Source: Actinomycetota bacterium
Lineage (GTDB): Bacteria > Actinomycetota > UBA4738
Length of the DNA: 14,280 bases
NCBI GenBank assembly: GCA_005888465.1
Contig: VAYJ01000061.1
Coordinates: 1-14,280 of the forward strand
Reading direction: 5' to 3'
Below are positions 6,229 to 14,279 of this stretch, piece by piece (within the stretch, counting starts at the first letter, position 1; each line of letters opens with the position of its first letter). Made by a program: the position numbers and the translations under genes. Below the pieces are notes generated by a model, which was given only the letters and a program-made list of their open reading frames with translations, did no database searches and was not told the DNA's origin.

Positions 6229-7452
6229 ATGAGCGATCGACGGGACGAACGTACACACCGAGTCACGCCGCTCGAGCTCTTCTTCGATCTCGTGTTCGTG
6301 TTCGCCATCACCCAGGTCACGACCTTCCTGGCGCGCACCCCCACCGGGGGCGGCCTGGTTCGCGGCGTGCTGCTCCTCGCCGCGCTCTGGTGGGCCTGGT
6401 CCGCGTATGCCTGGCTGACGAACGCCCTCGACCCCGAGGAGGGCGCCGTTCGGTTGGCCGTGCTCACGGCCGTCGCCGCGATGCTGATCGTGTCCCTCGC
6501 CGCGCCGCGTGCCTTCGGCCGCGACGGCGTGATCTTCGGCCTCGCCTATCTCGTGGTTCGGGTCCTGCACGTCGTGCTCTTCGGCATCGCGAGCCGTGGG
6601 GACCGCGACATGCGCCACGCCGTCCTTCGAATCTCGGCCACCGCCCCTGCTCCCGCGCTGCTCGTGGTCGCCGGGGCGCTGCATGGGGCGGCACAGCTCG
6701 TCCTCTGGGGCGTTGCGCTCACGATCCTCTACGGCAGCCCGCTCATCGGCCACATGCGTGGCATGCGCGTCTCGCCGGAGCACTTCGTCGAGCGGTTCGG
6801 GCTCATCATCATCATCGCCCTCGGCGAGTCGATCGTCGCGATCGGCGTCGGCGCGTCGGGCCTGAAGCTCGACGCTGGCGTGATTACGGCCGCGCTCCTG
6901 GGCGTGACGGTCGCTGCGTGCCTGTGGTGGTCGTACTTCGACTGGGCCATCTACGCCACGCAGGCGAGGCTCGCCGAGGCAGAGGGCAGTCGGCGTTCCG
7001 AGCTGGCCCGCGACGTCTATTCCTATCTGCACCTGCCGATGGTCGCCGGGATCGTCCTGTTCGCGTTCGGACTCAAGACGACGCTTCCGCTCGCGGACAA
7101 AGAGATCGCGCTCGGCACCATCCCGGCGATCGGCCTCTGCGGTGGCCTGGCCCTGTACTTCCTCGCGCACGTGGCCGTGCGTCTTCGGCTCGAAGGCGGG
7201 CTCGGCCGCGGCCGCCCGATCGCGACCGTCGTCCTGCTCGGGATGATCCCTGTCGCGACGAACGTGCCCGCGCTCGGCGCCCTGGCGGTCGTGACGGCGA
7301 TCTGCGTCGTCCTGATCGCCTACGAGGTCCTGCGGCACCGAACCTCGCGCGCCTGGATCCGCGACCACCGCGGCGCCGACTTCACGCTGGACGAGGTGCG
7401 TCAGGTGGCCGAGCCCGAGCGGCGCCCGCGCCGCGCTCGGCGGCGGCGCTAA
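6229..7452 (+). CDS. low temperature requirement protein A (LtrA) family membrane protein
   Basis: A 407-residue polytopic membrane protein of the LtrA family (PF06772), at normal length. Hallmarks visible: VTPLELFFDLVFVFAITQV at 12-30; HFVERFGLIIIIALGESIVAIG at about 185-206, with Glu200-Ser201; WWSYFDWAIYA at about 233-243; and DVYSYLHLPMVAGIV at about 262-276. I count roughly ten or more hydrophobic segments. The family is named after a Listeria locus needed for growth in the cold; the biochemical activity is not established. The C-terminus is strongly basic (RRPRRARRRR), presumably cytoplasmic. The start at ATG 6229 fits the divergent spacing to the DinB gene, and its -10-like element lies only 13 nt upstream. 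Its TAA overlaps the TAG of the convergent reductase gene (CTAA at 7449-7452). Confidence 0.93.
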   Translation: MSDRRDERTHRVTPLELFFDLVFVFAITQVTTFLARTPTGGGLVRGVLLLAALWWAWSAYAWLTNALDPEEGAVRLAVLTAVAAMLIVSLAAPRAFGRDGVIFGLAYLVVRVLHVVLFGIASRGDRDMRHAVLRISATAPAPALLVVAGALHGAAQLVLWGVALTILYGSPLIGHMRGMRVSPEHFVERFGLIIIIALGESIVAIGVGASGLKLDAGVITAALLGVTVAACLWWSYFDWAIYATQARLAEAEGSRRSELARDVYSYLHLPMVAGIVLFAFGLKTTLPLADKEIALGTIPAIGLCGGLALYFLAHVAVRLRLEGGLGRGRPIATVVLLGMIPVATNVPALGALAVVTAICVVLIAYEVLRHRTSRAWIRDHRGADFTLDEVRQVAEPERRPRRARRRR

Positions 7453-8048
7453 GCGAACGAGCCGGTCTGCACGTCGCCCGCTCGCGCGTAGGAAGCGATC
7501 ACGACCCCACTCGGGGTCGTCGTGCTCGAGACCAGTCGGAAGGCGGCTGGTCTCGTGCCGTCGCCGAACAATCGCTTCCCGCTCCCGAGCACCACCGGGA
7601 AGATCTTGAGCCACAGCTCGTCGACCAGATCGTTCTGCAGCAGCGTCTGGATCAGGTTGCTGCTCCCGTGCACCTGGAGCATCGGCCCGACTCGGTTCTT
7701 CACGGCGCGGATCCCGGCGACGACGTCGCCGGTGATGAGCTGCGAGGGTTCCCAGCCAAGCTTCCGATCCTCGTGCGAGACGACGTACTTGGTGGCCTTG
7801 TTCAGGGATGCACCCTCTTCGTTGTGGTCTGGCCAATAGGACGCGAACAGGTCATACGTCGTCCGACCGAGCAACAGGTCGAACGGCACGGCCATCTGCT
7901 CGCCCATCACCTTGCCGCCCTCCTCGTCGAAGTACGGGACGGTCCACCCACCGAACGCGAACCCGCCCTGCGGATCTTCCTCGGGCCCACCCGGCGCCTG
8001 CATGACGCCGTCGAGCGACACGAAGGTCAGGACGACGATCTTTCTCAT
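7449..8048 (-). CDS. dihydrofolate reductase family protein (RibD C-terminal domain)
   Basis: A 199-residue single-domain protein of the RibD-C/DHFR superfamily, full length for this small family. Motifs: MRKIVVLTFVSLDGVMQAPGG at the N-terminus; DLLLGRTTYDLFASYWP at about 57-73; a nucleotide-binding segment LQVHGSSNLIQTLLQNDLVDEL (about 124-145); and KIFPVVLGSGKRLFGDG (about 148-164). Relatives bind NAD(P)H and reduce carbonyl or pterin-like compounds. It is not the housekeeping folate DHFR or a full RibD, since the deaminase domain is missing, so the substrate is unknown. ATG 8048 is chosen because the family begins MRK..V..SLDG. The same frame is open farther upstream, but that segment overlaps the next gene and looks non-coding. 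No Shine-Dalgarno is seen; AATAAT (8060-8055) lies 6 nt before the ATG. It diverges from the cyclase gene (47-bp gap) and converges on LtrA with a 4-bp overlap. Confidence 0.9.
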   Translation of the reverse strand: MRKIVVLTFVSLDGVMQAPGGPEEDPQGGFAFGGWTVPYFDEEGGKVMGEQMAVPFDLLLGRTTYDLFASYWPDHNEEGASLNKATKYVVSHEDRKLGWEPSQLITGDVVAGIRAVKNRVGPMLQVHGSSNLIQTLLQNDLVDELWLKIFPVVLGSGKRLFGDGTRPAAFRLVSSTTTPSGVVIASYARAGDVQTGSFA

Positions 8049-8054
8049 GCGACC

Positions 8055-8060
8055 ATTATT
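8055..8060 (-). promoter_or_regulatory. candidate -10 box (AATAAT) for the DHFR-like gene
   Basis: Minus-strand AATAAT differs from TATAAT at one base and ends 6 nt before ATG 8048. It is the most AT-rich stretch nearby. With no ribosome-binding site, a leaderless transcript is plausible. Confidence 0.35.
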
Positions 8061-8082
8061 CCCGACGACGCGATCCGCGTCG

Positions 8083-8088
8083 TACCCT
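8083..8088 (+). promoter_or_regulatory. candidate -10 box (TACCCT) for the cyclase-ATPase operon
   Basis: TACCCT fits TANNNT and ends 7 nt before the GTG at 8096. The bases between are pyrimidine-rich (TCCTCCC), so there is no Shine-Dalgarno and translation is probably leaderless. The 47-bp divergent region also carries the DHFR-like gene's promoter. Confidence 0.45.
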
Positions 8089-8095
8089 TCCTCCC

Positions 8096-11000
8096 GTGGC
8101 GATCGTCTGTCCGAGCTGTGGCCAGGAGAACCCCGAAGGCTTTCGCCTGTGCGGGATGTGCGGTGCGCCACTTGCGGCTCGGCCCGAGGCACGTGAGGAA
8201 CGCAAGGTCGTCACCGTCCTCTTCTGCGACCTCGTGGGGTCGACCGCACGAGCCGAGGGCCTGGATCCCGAGGACGTGAGCGCACTCCTCTCGCGCTACC
8301 ACGCCCGGGTCCGTGCCGAGCTGGAGCGCCACGGCGGGACGGTCGAGAAGTTCATCGGGGATGCGGTCATGGCCCTGTTCGGTGCACCGGTCGCCCATGA
8401 GGACGATCCGGAGCGCGCCGTTCGGGCGGCCATCGCCATCCGCGACTTCGCACGCGCGGAGGGCACGGAGTTGCGGATCGGCATCACCTCCGGCGAAGCG
8501 CTGGTCGCGCTCGGCGCCCGTCCCTCCGAGGGCGAGGGGATGGCCTCGGGCGACGTGGTCAACACCGCGGCTCGCCTCCAGACGGCCGCCCCTGTGAACG
8601 GGATCCTGGTCGACGCCGTGACGTATCGGGCGACTCGGCACGTCATCACGTACGACGAGCTCCCCGCCGTGCAGGCGAAGGGGAAGACGGCACCGGTGCC
8701 GGTCTGGGAAGCCGTCGAGGCGACCTCGCGATTCGGCGTAGATACGGCGCACCACGCGCGGGCGCGCCTCGTGGGACGCGAGCGCGAGCTGTCGGTGTTG
8801 CGCGACGCGCTCGATCGGGCGCGCCACGAGCGGATCCCGCAGCTCGTCACCCTGGTCGGCGTGCCCGGGATGGGCAAGAGCCGACTGGTGTACGAGCTCT
8901 CCCGGATCGCGGATGCCGAGGAGGAGCTGATCACGTGGCGGCAGGGAAGATGCCTCGCGTACGGCGATGGGGTCGCCTTCTGGGCGCTCGGGGAGGTCGT
9001 CAAGGCGCAGGCGGGGATCCTCGAGGAGAACACCGAGTCGGAGGCGGCAGCGAAGCTCCGGGCGGCGGTCGACGAGGTGCTCGCCGACACGAGCGACGCC
9101 CGATGGGTCGAGTCGCATCTTCGCCCCCTGGTGGGGCTCGAGGCTGAAGCGGGCCTCGGCGGCGACCGTCGTGGGGAGGCCTTCGCGGCATGGCGTCGCT
9201 TCCTCGAGTCACTCGCCGAGCACCACACGCTCGTGCTGGTCTTCGAGGATCTCCACTGGGCCGACGATGGCCTGCTGGACTTCGTGGACGAGTTAGTCGA
9301 CTGGCTCTCCGGCGTGCGCCTCCTCGTCGTCTGCAGCGCCAGGCCGGAGCTCCTGGAGCGTCGTCCGGGTTGGGGTGGCGGGAAGCTGAACGCATCGACG
9401 ATCGGCCTTTCCCCACTGACTAACGACCAGACCGCCGCACTGATCTCGAACGTGCTCGAGCGGTCGCTGCTGCCGGCCGAGACCCAGCAGGCGTTGCTCG
9501 AACGAGCTGAGGGCAATCCGCTCTATGCCGAACAGTTCGCGCAGCTCTATGTCGAACGCGGCTCGGCCGATGATCTCCCACTGCCGGAGACGCTCCAGGG
9601 GATCGTCGCCGCGCGCCTGGACGGCCTCACTCCCGAGGCGAAGTCTCTCCTCCAGGACGCGGCCGTCGTCGGGAAGGTCTTCTGGATCGGCGCGCTGCGC
9701 CGGGACGAGCGGGAGGCGACGGAGCTCCTGCACGGGCTCGAGCGCCGGGGGTTCCTCACCCGGCAGCGGCGCTCCTCGGTCGGAAGCGAAGGCGAATGGG
9801 CGTTCGCCCACATGCTGCTCCGGGACGTCGCGTACGGCCAGATTCCCCGCGGCAGCCGCGCGCGGAAACACCGCCAGACGGCCGAGTGGATCGAGAGCCT
9901 CGGCCGCCCGGACGATCATGCGGAGTTGCTCGCGTACCACTGGAGGTCCACGCTCGAGCTCGCGAAGGCCGCGGGGCAGGACGCGAGTGATCTCGTGACG
10001 CCGACGCGTCTGGCCCTTCGCGCGGCCGGCGATCGGGCGTACGCCGTCAACGCCTACCCCGGCGCGGCCGCGTACTACGAGGAGGCGCTCGCACTCTGGC
10101 CGGACGAGGACGGGGACCGGCCGCAGCTTCTCTACAGGCTCGCGGACGCGCTCTACATCGCGGCCAACGATCGAGCTGAGGCCGCCCTCGAGGAGGCGCG
10201 CGACGCGCTTCTGGGAACAGGAGACCGCGAAACGGCAGGTCTCGCCGAGCTCGCGCTGTCGCGGATCTGGTGGCACCGAGGCCAGAGCGACAGGGCCCGT
10301 GATCACGAAACGCGCGCCAAGGAGTTGGTGGGGACCGAGCGCTCCCTCGCAGCCGCCAACGTGCTCGCGTTCATCGCTCGCACCAAGACCATCGGCGGGA
10401 ATCCCCAGGAAGGGCTCGTGCTGGCAACGGAGGCGCTGGAGGTGGCCGACGCCCTGGAGGTGCAGGAGCTCCAAGCCCACTCGCTCGCCACGATCGGACT
10501 GGCCAAGACGTATCTCGGGGATCCCACGGGCCCGCAGGACGAAGTGCGCGCGCTGGAGATCGCCGTGGCCGCGAACTCACCGGTTGCCGGATCGATTGCA
10601 AACAACGTAGCGGTGCAGGCGTTCTTCTCGTTCGAGTTTCGCCGCGGCGCCGAGCTGTACGAAGAGGGGCTGCGCATCGCCGAGCGCTTGGGCGACGCAT
10701 CTGGCGCACGCTGGCTCCGAGCGCAGGTGGCACAGGCCGCCCTAATGCTCGGCAGGTGGGACGAGGCGCTTCGGATGTTGGACGAGTTCATCCGCGAGTG
10801 CGAGGCGGGTTCGCCGCACTACATGGAGAGCACGGCGCGTCGAGAGCGCGCGCGCATCCTTGAGGCGCGAGGGAACCTCGCGAGCGCGCTCGCCGAGAAC
10901 CTGGAGGCGCTCTCGCTCGCTCGGGCGATCAACGACCCTCAGGAACTGCTGCCGAATCTCGGAGCAGTCACCTTAGCGTTCGATGTGCGCGGTCGAATGG

Positions 11001-11401
11001 ACGAGGCGCGGGCTCACGCAGAGGAGCTCATCGGGATCGCTCGGCTCCACCCGGAGGACGCCGGGCTTGGCCTGTCGTTCGACTTCCTCCTCGCGCGCGT
11101 CGCGCTCGAACACGACCCGGAGTTGCGCAAAATCTTGGACATGGGTTCCTTCCCTCGCTGGAAATCCCTCGGCTTCGCCTGTCTCGACGGCGATTTCGTC
11201 CGCGCTGCCGACACGTGGGCCGAGGGCGGCTCGCCGACATGGGAGGCGCGGCTTCGTCTCCGAGCCGCCGAAGGCCTGATCGAGTCGGGCCGGCGCACGG
11301 AAGGCGCGGAGCAGCTCGAGAAGGCGCTCGAGTTCTACCGCTCAGTGGGCGCGACGTTCTACATCAACCGTGCGGAGCAGCTGCTCGCAAAGACGGCCTG
11401 A
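8096..11401 (+). CDS. zinc-ribbon / class III nucleotidyl cyclase / AAA ATPase / TPR-like signalling protein
   Basis: A 1101-residue cytoplasmic multidomain protein with no membrane segment. In order: a zinc ribbon with Cys5-x2-Cys8 and Cys19-x2-Cys22; a class III adenylate/guanylate cyclase domain (about 37-205) with both metal-binding aspartates, Asp45 in FCDLVGST and Asp89 in KFIGDAVMALFG, plus Asn156 and Arg160 in SGDVVNTAARL, so it looks catalytically competent; an AAA_16/STAND-type ATPase with Walker A GVPGMGKS (255-262) and Walker B LVLVFEDLHWAD (about 379-390), ending near residue 600; and a long helical TPR-like region (about 610-1101), e.g. AYPGAAAYYEEALALWP. This layout is known in many actinobacterial and other soil genomes. 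ATP versus GTP preference is not decided by what I can see. The helical part likely senses a ligand or partner and the ATPase gates cyclase output; this is inference. No C-terminal LuxR helix-turn-helix is present. GTG 8096 gives the zinc ribbon at the extreme N-terminus. A second gene follows after 3 nt. Confidence 0.93.
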   Translation: MAIVCPSCGQENPEGFRLCGMCGAPLAARPEAREERKVVTVLFCDLVGSTARAEGLDPEDVSALLSRYHARVRAELERHGGTVEKFIGDAVMALFGAPVAHEDDPERAVRAAIAIRDFARAEGTELRIGITSGEALVALGARPSEGEGMASGDVVNTAARLQTAAPVNGILVDAVTYRATRHVITYDELPAVQAKGKTAPVPVWEAVEATSRFGVDTAHHARARLVGRERELSVLRDALDRARHERIPQLVTLVGVPGMGKSRLVYELSRIADAEEELITWRQGRCLAYGDGVAFWALGEVVKAQAGILEENTESEAAAKLRAAVDEVLADTSDARWVESHLRPLVGLEAEAGLGGDRRGEAFAAWRRFLESLAEHHTLVLVFEDLHWADDGLLDFVDELVDWLSGVRLLVVCSARPELLERRPGWGGGKLNASTIGLSPLTNDQTAALISNVLERSLLPAETQQALLERAEGNPLYAEQFAQLYVERGSADDLPLPETLQGIVAARLDGLTPEAKSLLQDAAVVGKVFWIGALRRDEREATELLHGLERRGFLTRQRRSSVGSEGEWAFAHMLLRDVAYGQIPRGSRARKHRQTAEWIESLGRPDDHAELLAYHWRSTLELAKAAGQDASDLVTPTRLALRAAGDRAYAVNAYPGAAAYYEEALALWPDEDGDRPQLLYRLADALYIAANDRAEAALEEARDALLGTGDRETAGLAELALSRIWWHRGQSDRARDHETRAKELVGTERSLAAANVLAFIARTKTIGGNPQEGLVLATEALEVADALEVQELQAHSLATIGLAKTYLGDPTGPQDEVRALEIAVAANSPVAGSIANNVAVQAFFSFEFRRGAELYEEGLRIAERLGDASGARWLRAQVAQAALMLGRWDEALRMLDEFIRECEAGSPHYMESTARRERARILEARGNLASALAENLEALSLARAINDPQELLPNLGAVTLAFDVRGRMDEARAHAEELIGIARLHPEDAGLGLSFDFLLARVALEHDPELRKILDMGSFPRWKSLGFACLDGDFVRAADTWAEGGSPTWEARLRLRAAEGLIESGRRTEGAEQLEKALEFYRSVGATFYINRAEQLLAKTA

Positions 11402-11404
11402 TCC

Positions 11405-12352
11405 GTGACCGTCGTCGACTGGCTGCTCGACTCAGACCCGTCGATCCGCTGGCAGGTGATGCGCGATCTGACCGATGCGCCCGCGGACGAGATCGCTGCC
11501 GAGCGCGCCCGAGTCGCCACAGAAGGGGCGGGCGCCCAACTGCTCGCCCTTCAGGGCGCGGACGGTCGGTGGGCAGGGGCGGCGTGGAACCGCGGGTGGA
11601 ACTCGACGATGCACGTGCTCTGGCTGCTGTGGCACCTGGGGCTCGATCCCATCAGCGCCGAGGCACAGCATGCCGTAGGCCTCGTCCGCGACCACGTGAC
11701 GTGGCAGGGATCCGGTCCGCCGGAGTGCGACGCGAACCCCTTCTTCACCGGCGAGGTGGAGCCCTGCATCAACGGTCAGGTGGCGGCGGTCGGCGCTTAC
11801 TTCGGGCAGGACGTTCGCGGCCTCGTCGATCGGCTGCTCGGCGAACAGCTGCCCGATGGCGGCTGGAACTGCGAAACAGAGAAGGGCTCGACGCGCTCGT
11901 CGTTCAACACCACCATCTGCGTGCTGGAGGCCTTGCTCGAGCACGAACGGGCGGGCCAGGCGATCCCGGAGGTGTCGGCCGCCCGCCTCCGGGGGCAGGA
12001 GTACCTCCTCGAGCGCCGGCTTCACCGGCGGCTGTCGACCGGTGAGGTGATCGAACGAGATCGCAAAGGCGGCGCGATGTGGACGAGTTTTGCCTTCCCC
12101 ACCTGGTGGCATTACGACGTGCTGCGTGGGCTCGACTACCTTCGCCGCGCCGGCGCCACGCCCGACGAACGGGTTGCCGAGGCGATCGAGCTGGTCTCAT
12201 CCAAGCGCGACCAAAACGGACGGTGGCTGCTCGAGGCCCGCTACCCAGGCGCGATGCCCGTCGAGGTCGACGAAGGCTACGACCGACCGAGCCGATGGAA
12301 CACGTTGCGCGCCCTGCGCGTGCTCCGCTGGTACGAACAGGCTGCTTCGTAG
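11405..12352 (+). CDS. squalene-cyclase/prenyltransferase-fold (alpha/alpha toroid) protein
   Basis: A 315-residue protein starting at GTG 11405, 3 nt after the cyclase-ATPase stop and therefore almost surely in its operon. It has three repeats of the toroid type: LLALQGADGRWAG (46-58), LLGEQLPDGGWNCE (144-157) and LVSSKRDQNGRWLLE (263-277), each a helix followed by a Q/D-G-x-W turn, as in squalene cyclases and prenyltransferase beta subunits. It is about half the length of a true squalene-hopene cyclase (over 600 aa), and I see no DxDD catalytic motif, so terpene cyclisation is unlikely. Conserved-looking polar positions include CINGQ (121-125), GGWNCE (Cys156) and SFNTT (166-170), which could line a central pocket. 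Databases often label such proteins squalene cyclase or prenyltransferase; the real activity is unknown. It has no signal peptide and no membrane helix. No Shine-Dalgarno is obvious; translational coupling is probable. Confidence 0.78.
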   Translation: MTVVDWLLDSDPSIRWQVMRDLTDAPADEIAAERARVATEGAGAQLLALQGADGRWAGAAWNRGWNSTMHVLWLLWHLGLDPISAEAQHAVGLVRDHVTWQGSGPPECDANPFFTGEVEPCINGQVAAVGAYFGQDVRGLVDRLLGEQLPDGGWNCETEKGSTRSSFNTTICVLEALLEHERAGQAIPEVSAARLRGQEYLLERRLHRRLSTGEVIERDRKGGAMWTSFAFPTWWHYDVLRGLDYLRRAGATPDERVAEAIELVSSKRDQNGRWLLEARYPGAMPVEVDEGYDRPSRWNTLRALRVLRWYEQAAS

Positions 12353-12354
12353 GC

Positions 12355-12370
12355 GAAGGCTCGGGCCTTC
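12355..12370. terminator. small hairpin between convergent genes
   Basis: GAAGGC (12355-12360) and GCCTTC (12365-12370) form a perfect 6-bp stem with a 4-nt TCGG loop. It sits in the 16-bp gap between the toroid gene's TAG and the hydrolase gene's TGA and overlaps two bases of the latter. There is no T-tract, so it is a weak candidate bidirectional terminator. Confidence 0.4.
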
Positions 12371-13211
12371 ATCCGCTCCCGCTACCCGATCCCGGCCCGT
12401 CGAGGAAGTCGAGTACGACCGCGGCAAAGAGCGGCGAAGCGCCCAGGTTGTAGTGGGTCAGGCCGGGCAGGACCGCCAGCGCGTGGCCGCCCTTCGGGCG
12501 ACCCTCACCCATCCACCCGCCGTCGCGCAGGCCACCGTCCAGAAGCTTGAAGGCTTCCACGTAGTGACTCGGCGGCGCCATGTCGGCATCGGCGCAGACG
12601 AGCATGGTCGGAACCTGGAGGCCCCGCATCTGCTCCGAGTGGTCGAAGTCCTTGCCCATCGACTCGCCGATCTTGTCGAGCAGGCGACCGAAGTCCTCGG
12701 GGCGCGGGGCGACCCGCTGATAGAGCTCGTACATCGGCGTGCCCTTCATGAACTCGACCGCCCCGGAATTCACCTGAGCCTGCTGGGCGAGCATCTCCGG
12801 CGGGATCGCGTCGCGACGGATGTTGGCCGCGGCCATGACGAGCTTGCGGAGCTTCTGCGGATGCTTCACCGCCGTGAAGAAGGCGACGCCGCCGCCGAGC
12901 GAGTACCCGACCAGATCGGGCTTCGCCAGCCCGAGGTGGTCGATAAGCGCGGCGATGTCGTCGGCCATGAGCCGGACGTCGATCGGGCGATCGATGTCGG
13001 CGGTGCGGCCGTGCCCCTGGAGGTCGACCGTGATGACCTGGTGGCGCCCGGCCAGGGCAGGCAGGACCGGCCCGAACATCTCGCCCGAGGCCAGGCCGCC
13101 ATGCAGGAGTACGAGGGGCCGCCCCGCCCCGTGAGTCTCGTAGTAGAGGTTGATGCCGTTGACCTCGGCGTATTCGCCAGCGCCCTTCGCGGTCGTCGAA
13201 TTGGTGGTCAC
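12369..13211 (-). CDS. alpha/beta hydrolase
   Basis: A 280-residue alpha/beta-hydrolase fold protein. It has the oxyanion motif LVLLHGG (33-39), nucleophile elbow VGYSLGGG with Ser104, a probable catalytic acid Asp208 or Asp210 in LVCADADMAPP, and His253 in GLTHYN near the C-terminus, so the triad is complete. ITVDLQGHGRTADIDRP (60-76) is the usual strand-4 region of this family. The cap (about 125-195) contains EFMKGTPMYELYQRVAPRPEDFG. Substrates of such enzymes range over esters, lactones and halides; none can be assigned. The C-terminus ends in a short Gly-Ser run (GPGSGSGSG), likely a disordered tail. GTG 13211 is fixed by a strong Shine-Dalgarno GGAGGAGG (13225-13218), 6 nt upstream, unlike the leaderless-looking genes nearby. 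It converges on the toroid gene and diverges from the NmrA-like gene over 96 bp. Confidence 0.9.
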   Translation of the reverse strand: MTTNSTTAKGAGEYAEVNGINLYYETHGAGRPLVLLHGGLASGEMFGPVLPALAGRHQVITVDLQGHGRTADIDRPIDVRLMADDIAALIDHLGLAKPDLVGYSLGGGVAFFTAVKHPQKLRKLVMAAANIRRDAIPPEMLAQQAQVNSGAVEFMKGTPMYELYQRVAPRPEDFGRLLDKIGESMGKDFDHSEQMRGLQVPTMLVCADADMAPPSHYVEAFKLLDGGLRDGGWMGEGRPKGGHALAVLPGLTHYNLGASPLFAAVVLDFLDGPGSGSGSG

Positions 13212-13296
13212 CCTGGTCCTCCTCCGGTCATCTCAGGACAAGGCTAGCGCGCCTTCGATCGACGCCGTTTGCCCCACCTTCCGTCTGCCCGGCCCA

Positions 13297-13302
13297 TACT
13301 CT
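13297..13302 (+). promoter_or_regulatory. candidate -10 box (TACTCT) for the NmrA-like gene
   Basis: TACTCT fits TANNNT and ends 5 nt before GTG 13308. The spacing is slightly short for a leaderless start, but no Shine-Dalgarno precedes this GTG. Confidence 0.35.
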
Positions 13303-13307
13303 TCGCC

Positions 13308-14279
13308 GTGAAGACGTCAACGCGGACACGGACACGAGTGCCGCCGGTGCTCGTCACCGGAGCGACCGGCAGGGTGGGGCGCGCCGTCGTCGACCTCCTC
13401 CTGGATGCAGGCGTGCCGGTCCGCGCCCTCACGCATCGCTCCGAGGCGGCGGCGACGCTGCCGGCGAACGTCGACGTCGTCACCGGCGACCTCACCGAGC
13501 CCGAATCGCTCGAGGCGGGACTGCAAGGCGTCGGCGCCGTCTTCCTCGTCTGGATCGCCCCGCCGGCGACTGCTCCCGCGGTTGTCGAGCGCCTGGCAGC
13601 CCACGCGCGGCGTGTCGTCTTTCTCTCAGCACCGCACAAAACCCCGCACCCGTTCTTCCAGCAACCGAACCCGATGGCGGTGCTCTACGCCGACATTGAG
13701 CGGCTCATCGCGGCCGCTGGGCTCGAGTCGACGATCATCCGGCCGGGGATGTTCGCGTCGAACGCGTTGCTCTGGTGGGCGACCGCGATTCGCGACAGCG
13801 GTATCGCCCGGTGGCCGTACGGCGCCGCCGAGACGGCACCCGTCGATGACCGCGACGTGGCAGCCGTCGCGGCGCTGACCCTGTATCAGGAAGGACATGC
13901 TGGAGGCGACTACGTCCTCACGGGCGCCGAGTCACTGAGTCAGGCCGAGCAGGTGGGCATCATCGGCGACGTCTTGGGGCGTCGGATCAAATTCGAGGAG
14001 CTGTCGCCCGACGAGTTTCGAAGCGAAACGGAGGGAAGCTGGCCGCGCCCGGCTGTGGACATGCTGCTCGCCGCCTGGGGCGCGACGATAGGAACGCCGG
14101 CCTTCATCACCTCGACGGTGTTCGACATCCTGGGATCGCCGCCGCGATCGTTTCGCCGGTGGGTCGCCGATCACGCCAGCGCGTTCATGGAGGATCCAAC
14201 CCCATCGGTCCGTCGGCCTGTTCTAGCACCCATTCGCCAGTCCCACGTTCGCAATCGATCCCCCATTGTCATCTGCTGA
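13308..14279 (+). CDS. NmrA-like / atypical SDR NAD(P)-binding protein
   Basis: A 323-residue Rossmann-fold protein. The dinucleotide-binding loop VLVTGATGRVGRAVVDLLLDAG lies at residues 14-35 (TGATGxxG), followed by PVRALTHR (end of strand 2, with Arg39 and Arg44 possibly favouring NADP), VDVVTGDLTEPESLEAGLQGVGAVFLVW (55-82) and STIIRPGMFASNALLWW (141-157). The canonical SDR catalytic Tyr-x3-Lys is not evident, as in NmrA/atypical SDRs, which may act as NAD(P)H-dependent reductases or redox sensors. YADIERLIAAAGLE (127-140) matches the usual helix before the RPG strand. The family usually ends near FRRWVADHASAF; here about 28 further residues (to SPIVIC) follow, possibly a drifted C-terminal extension. 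The start is uncertain: GTG 13308 is preferred because a -10-like TACTCT overlaps the upstream alternative, and an earlier in-frame start (13269) lies in likely promoter DNA. The stop is the last complete codon of the window. Confidence 0.86.
   Translation: MKTSTRTRTRVPPVLVTGATGRVGRAVVDLLLDAGVPVRALTHRSEAAATLPANVDVVTGDLTEPESLEAGLQGVGAVFLVWIAPPATAPAVVERLAAHARRVVFLSAPHKTPHPFFQQPNPMAVLYADIERLIAAAGLESTIIRPGMFASNALLWWATAIRDSGIARWPYGAAETAPVDDRDVAAVAALTLYQEGHAGGDYVLTGAESLSQAEQVGIIGDVLGRRIKFEELSPDEFRSETEGSWPRPAVDMLLAAWGATIGTPAFITSTVFDILGSPPRSFRRWVADHASAFMEDPTPSVRRPVLAPIRQSHVRNRSPIVIC

Noticed and set aside
6190..7836. 548-codon minus-strand open frame across the LtrA gene
   Set aside because: It is highly charged Arg/Asp/Glu-rich antisense of LtrA and extends in the wrong frame over the DHFR-like gene. 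Both real genes have clear family motifs.
8049..8192. N-terminal extension of the DHFR-like frame beyond ATG 8048
   Set aside because: It would overlap the zinc ribbon of the divergent cyclase gene, and the family normally starts at the MRK..V..SLDG segment.
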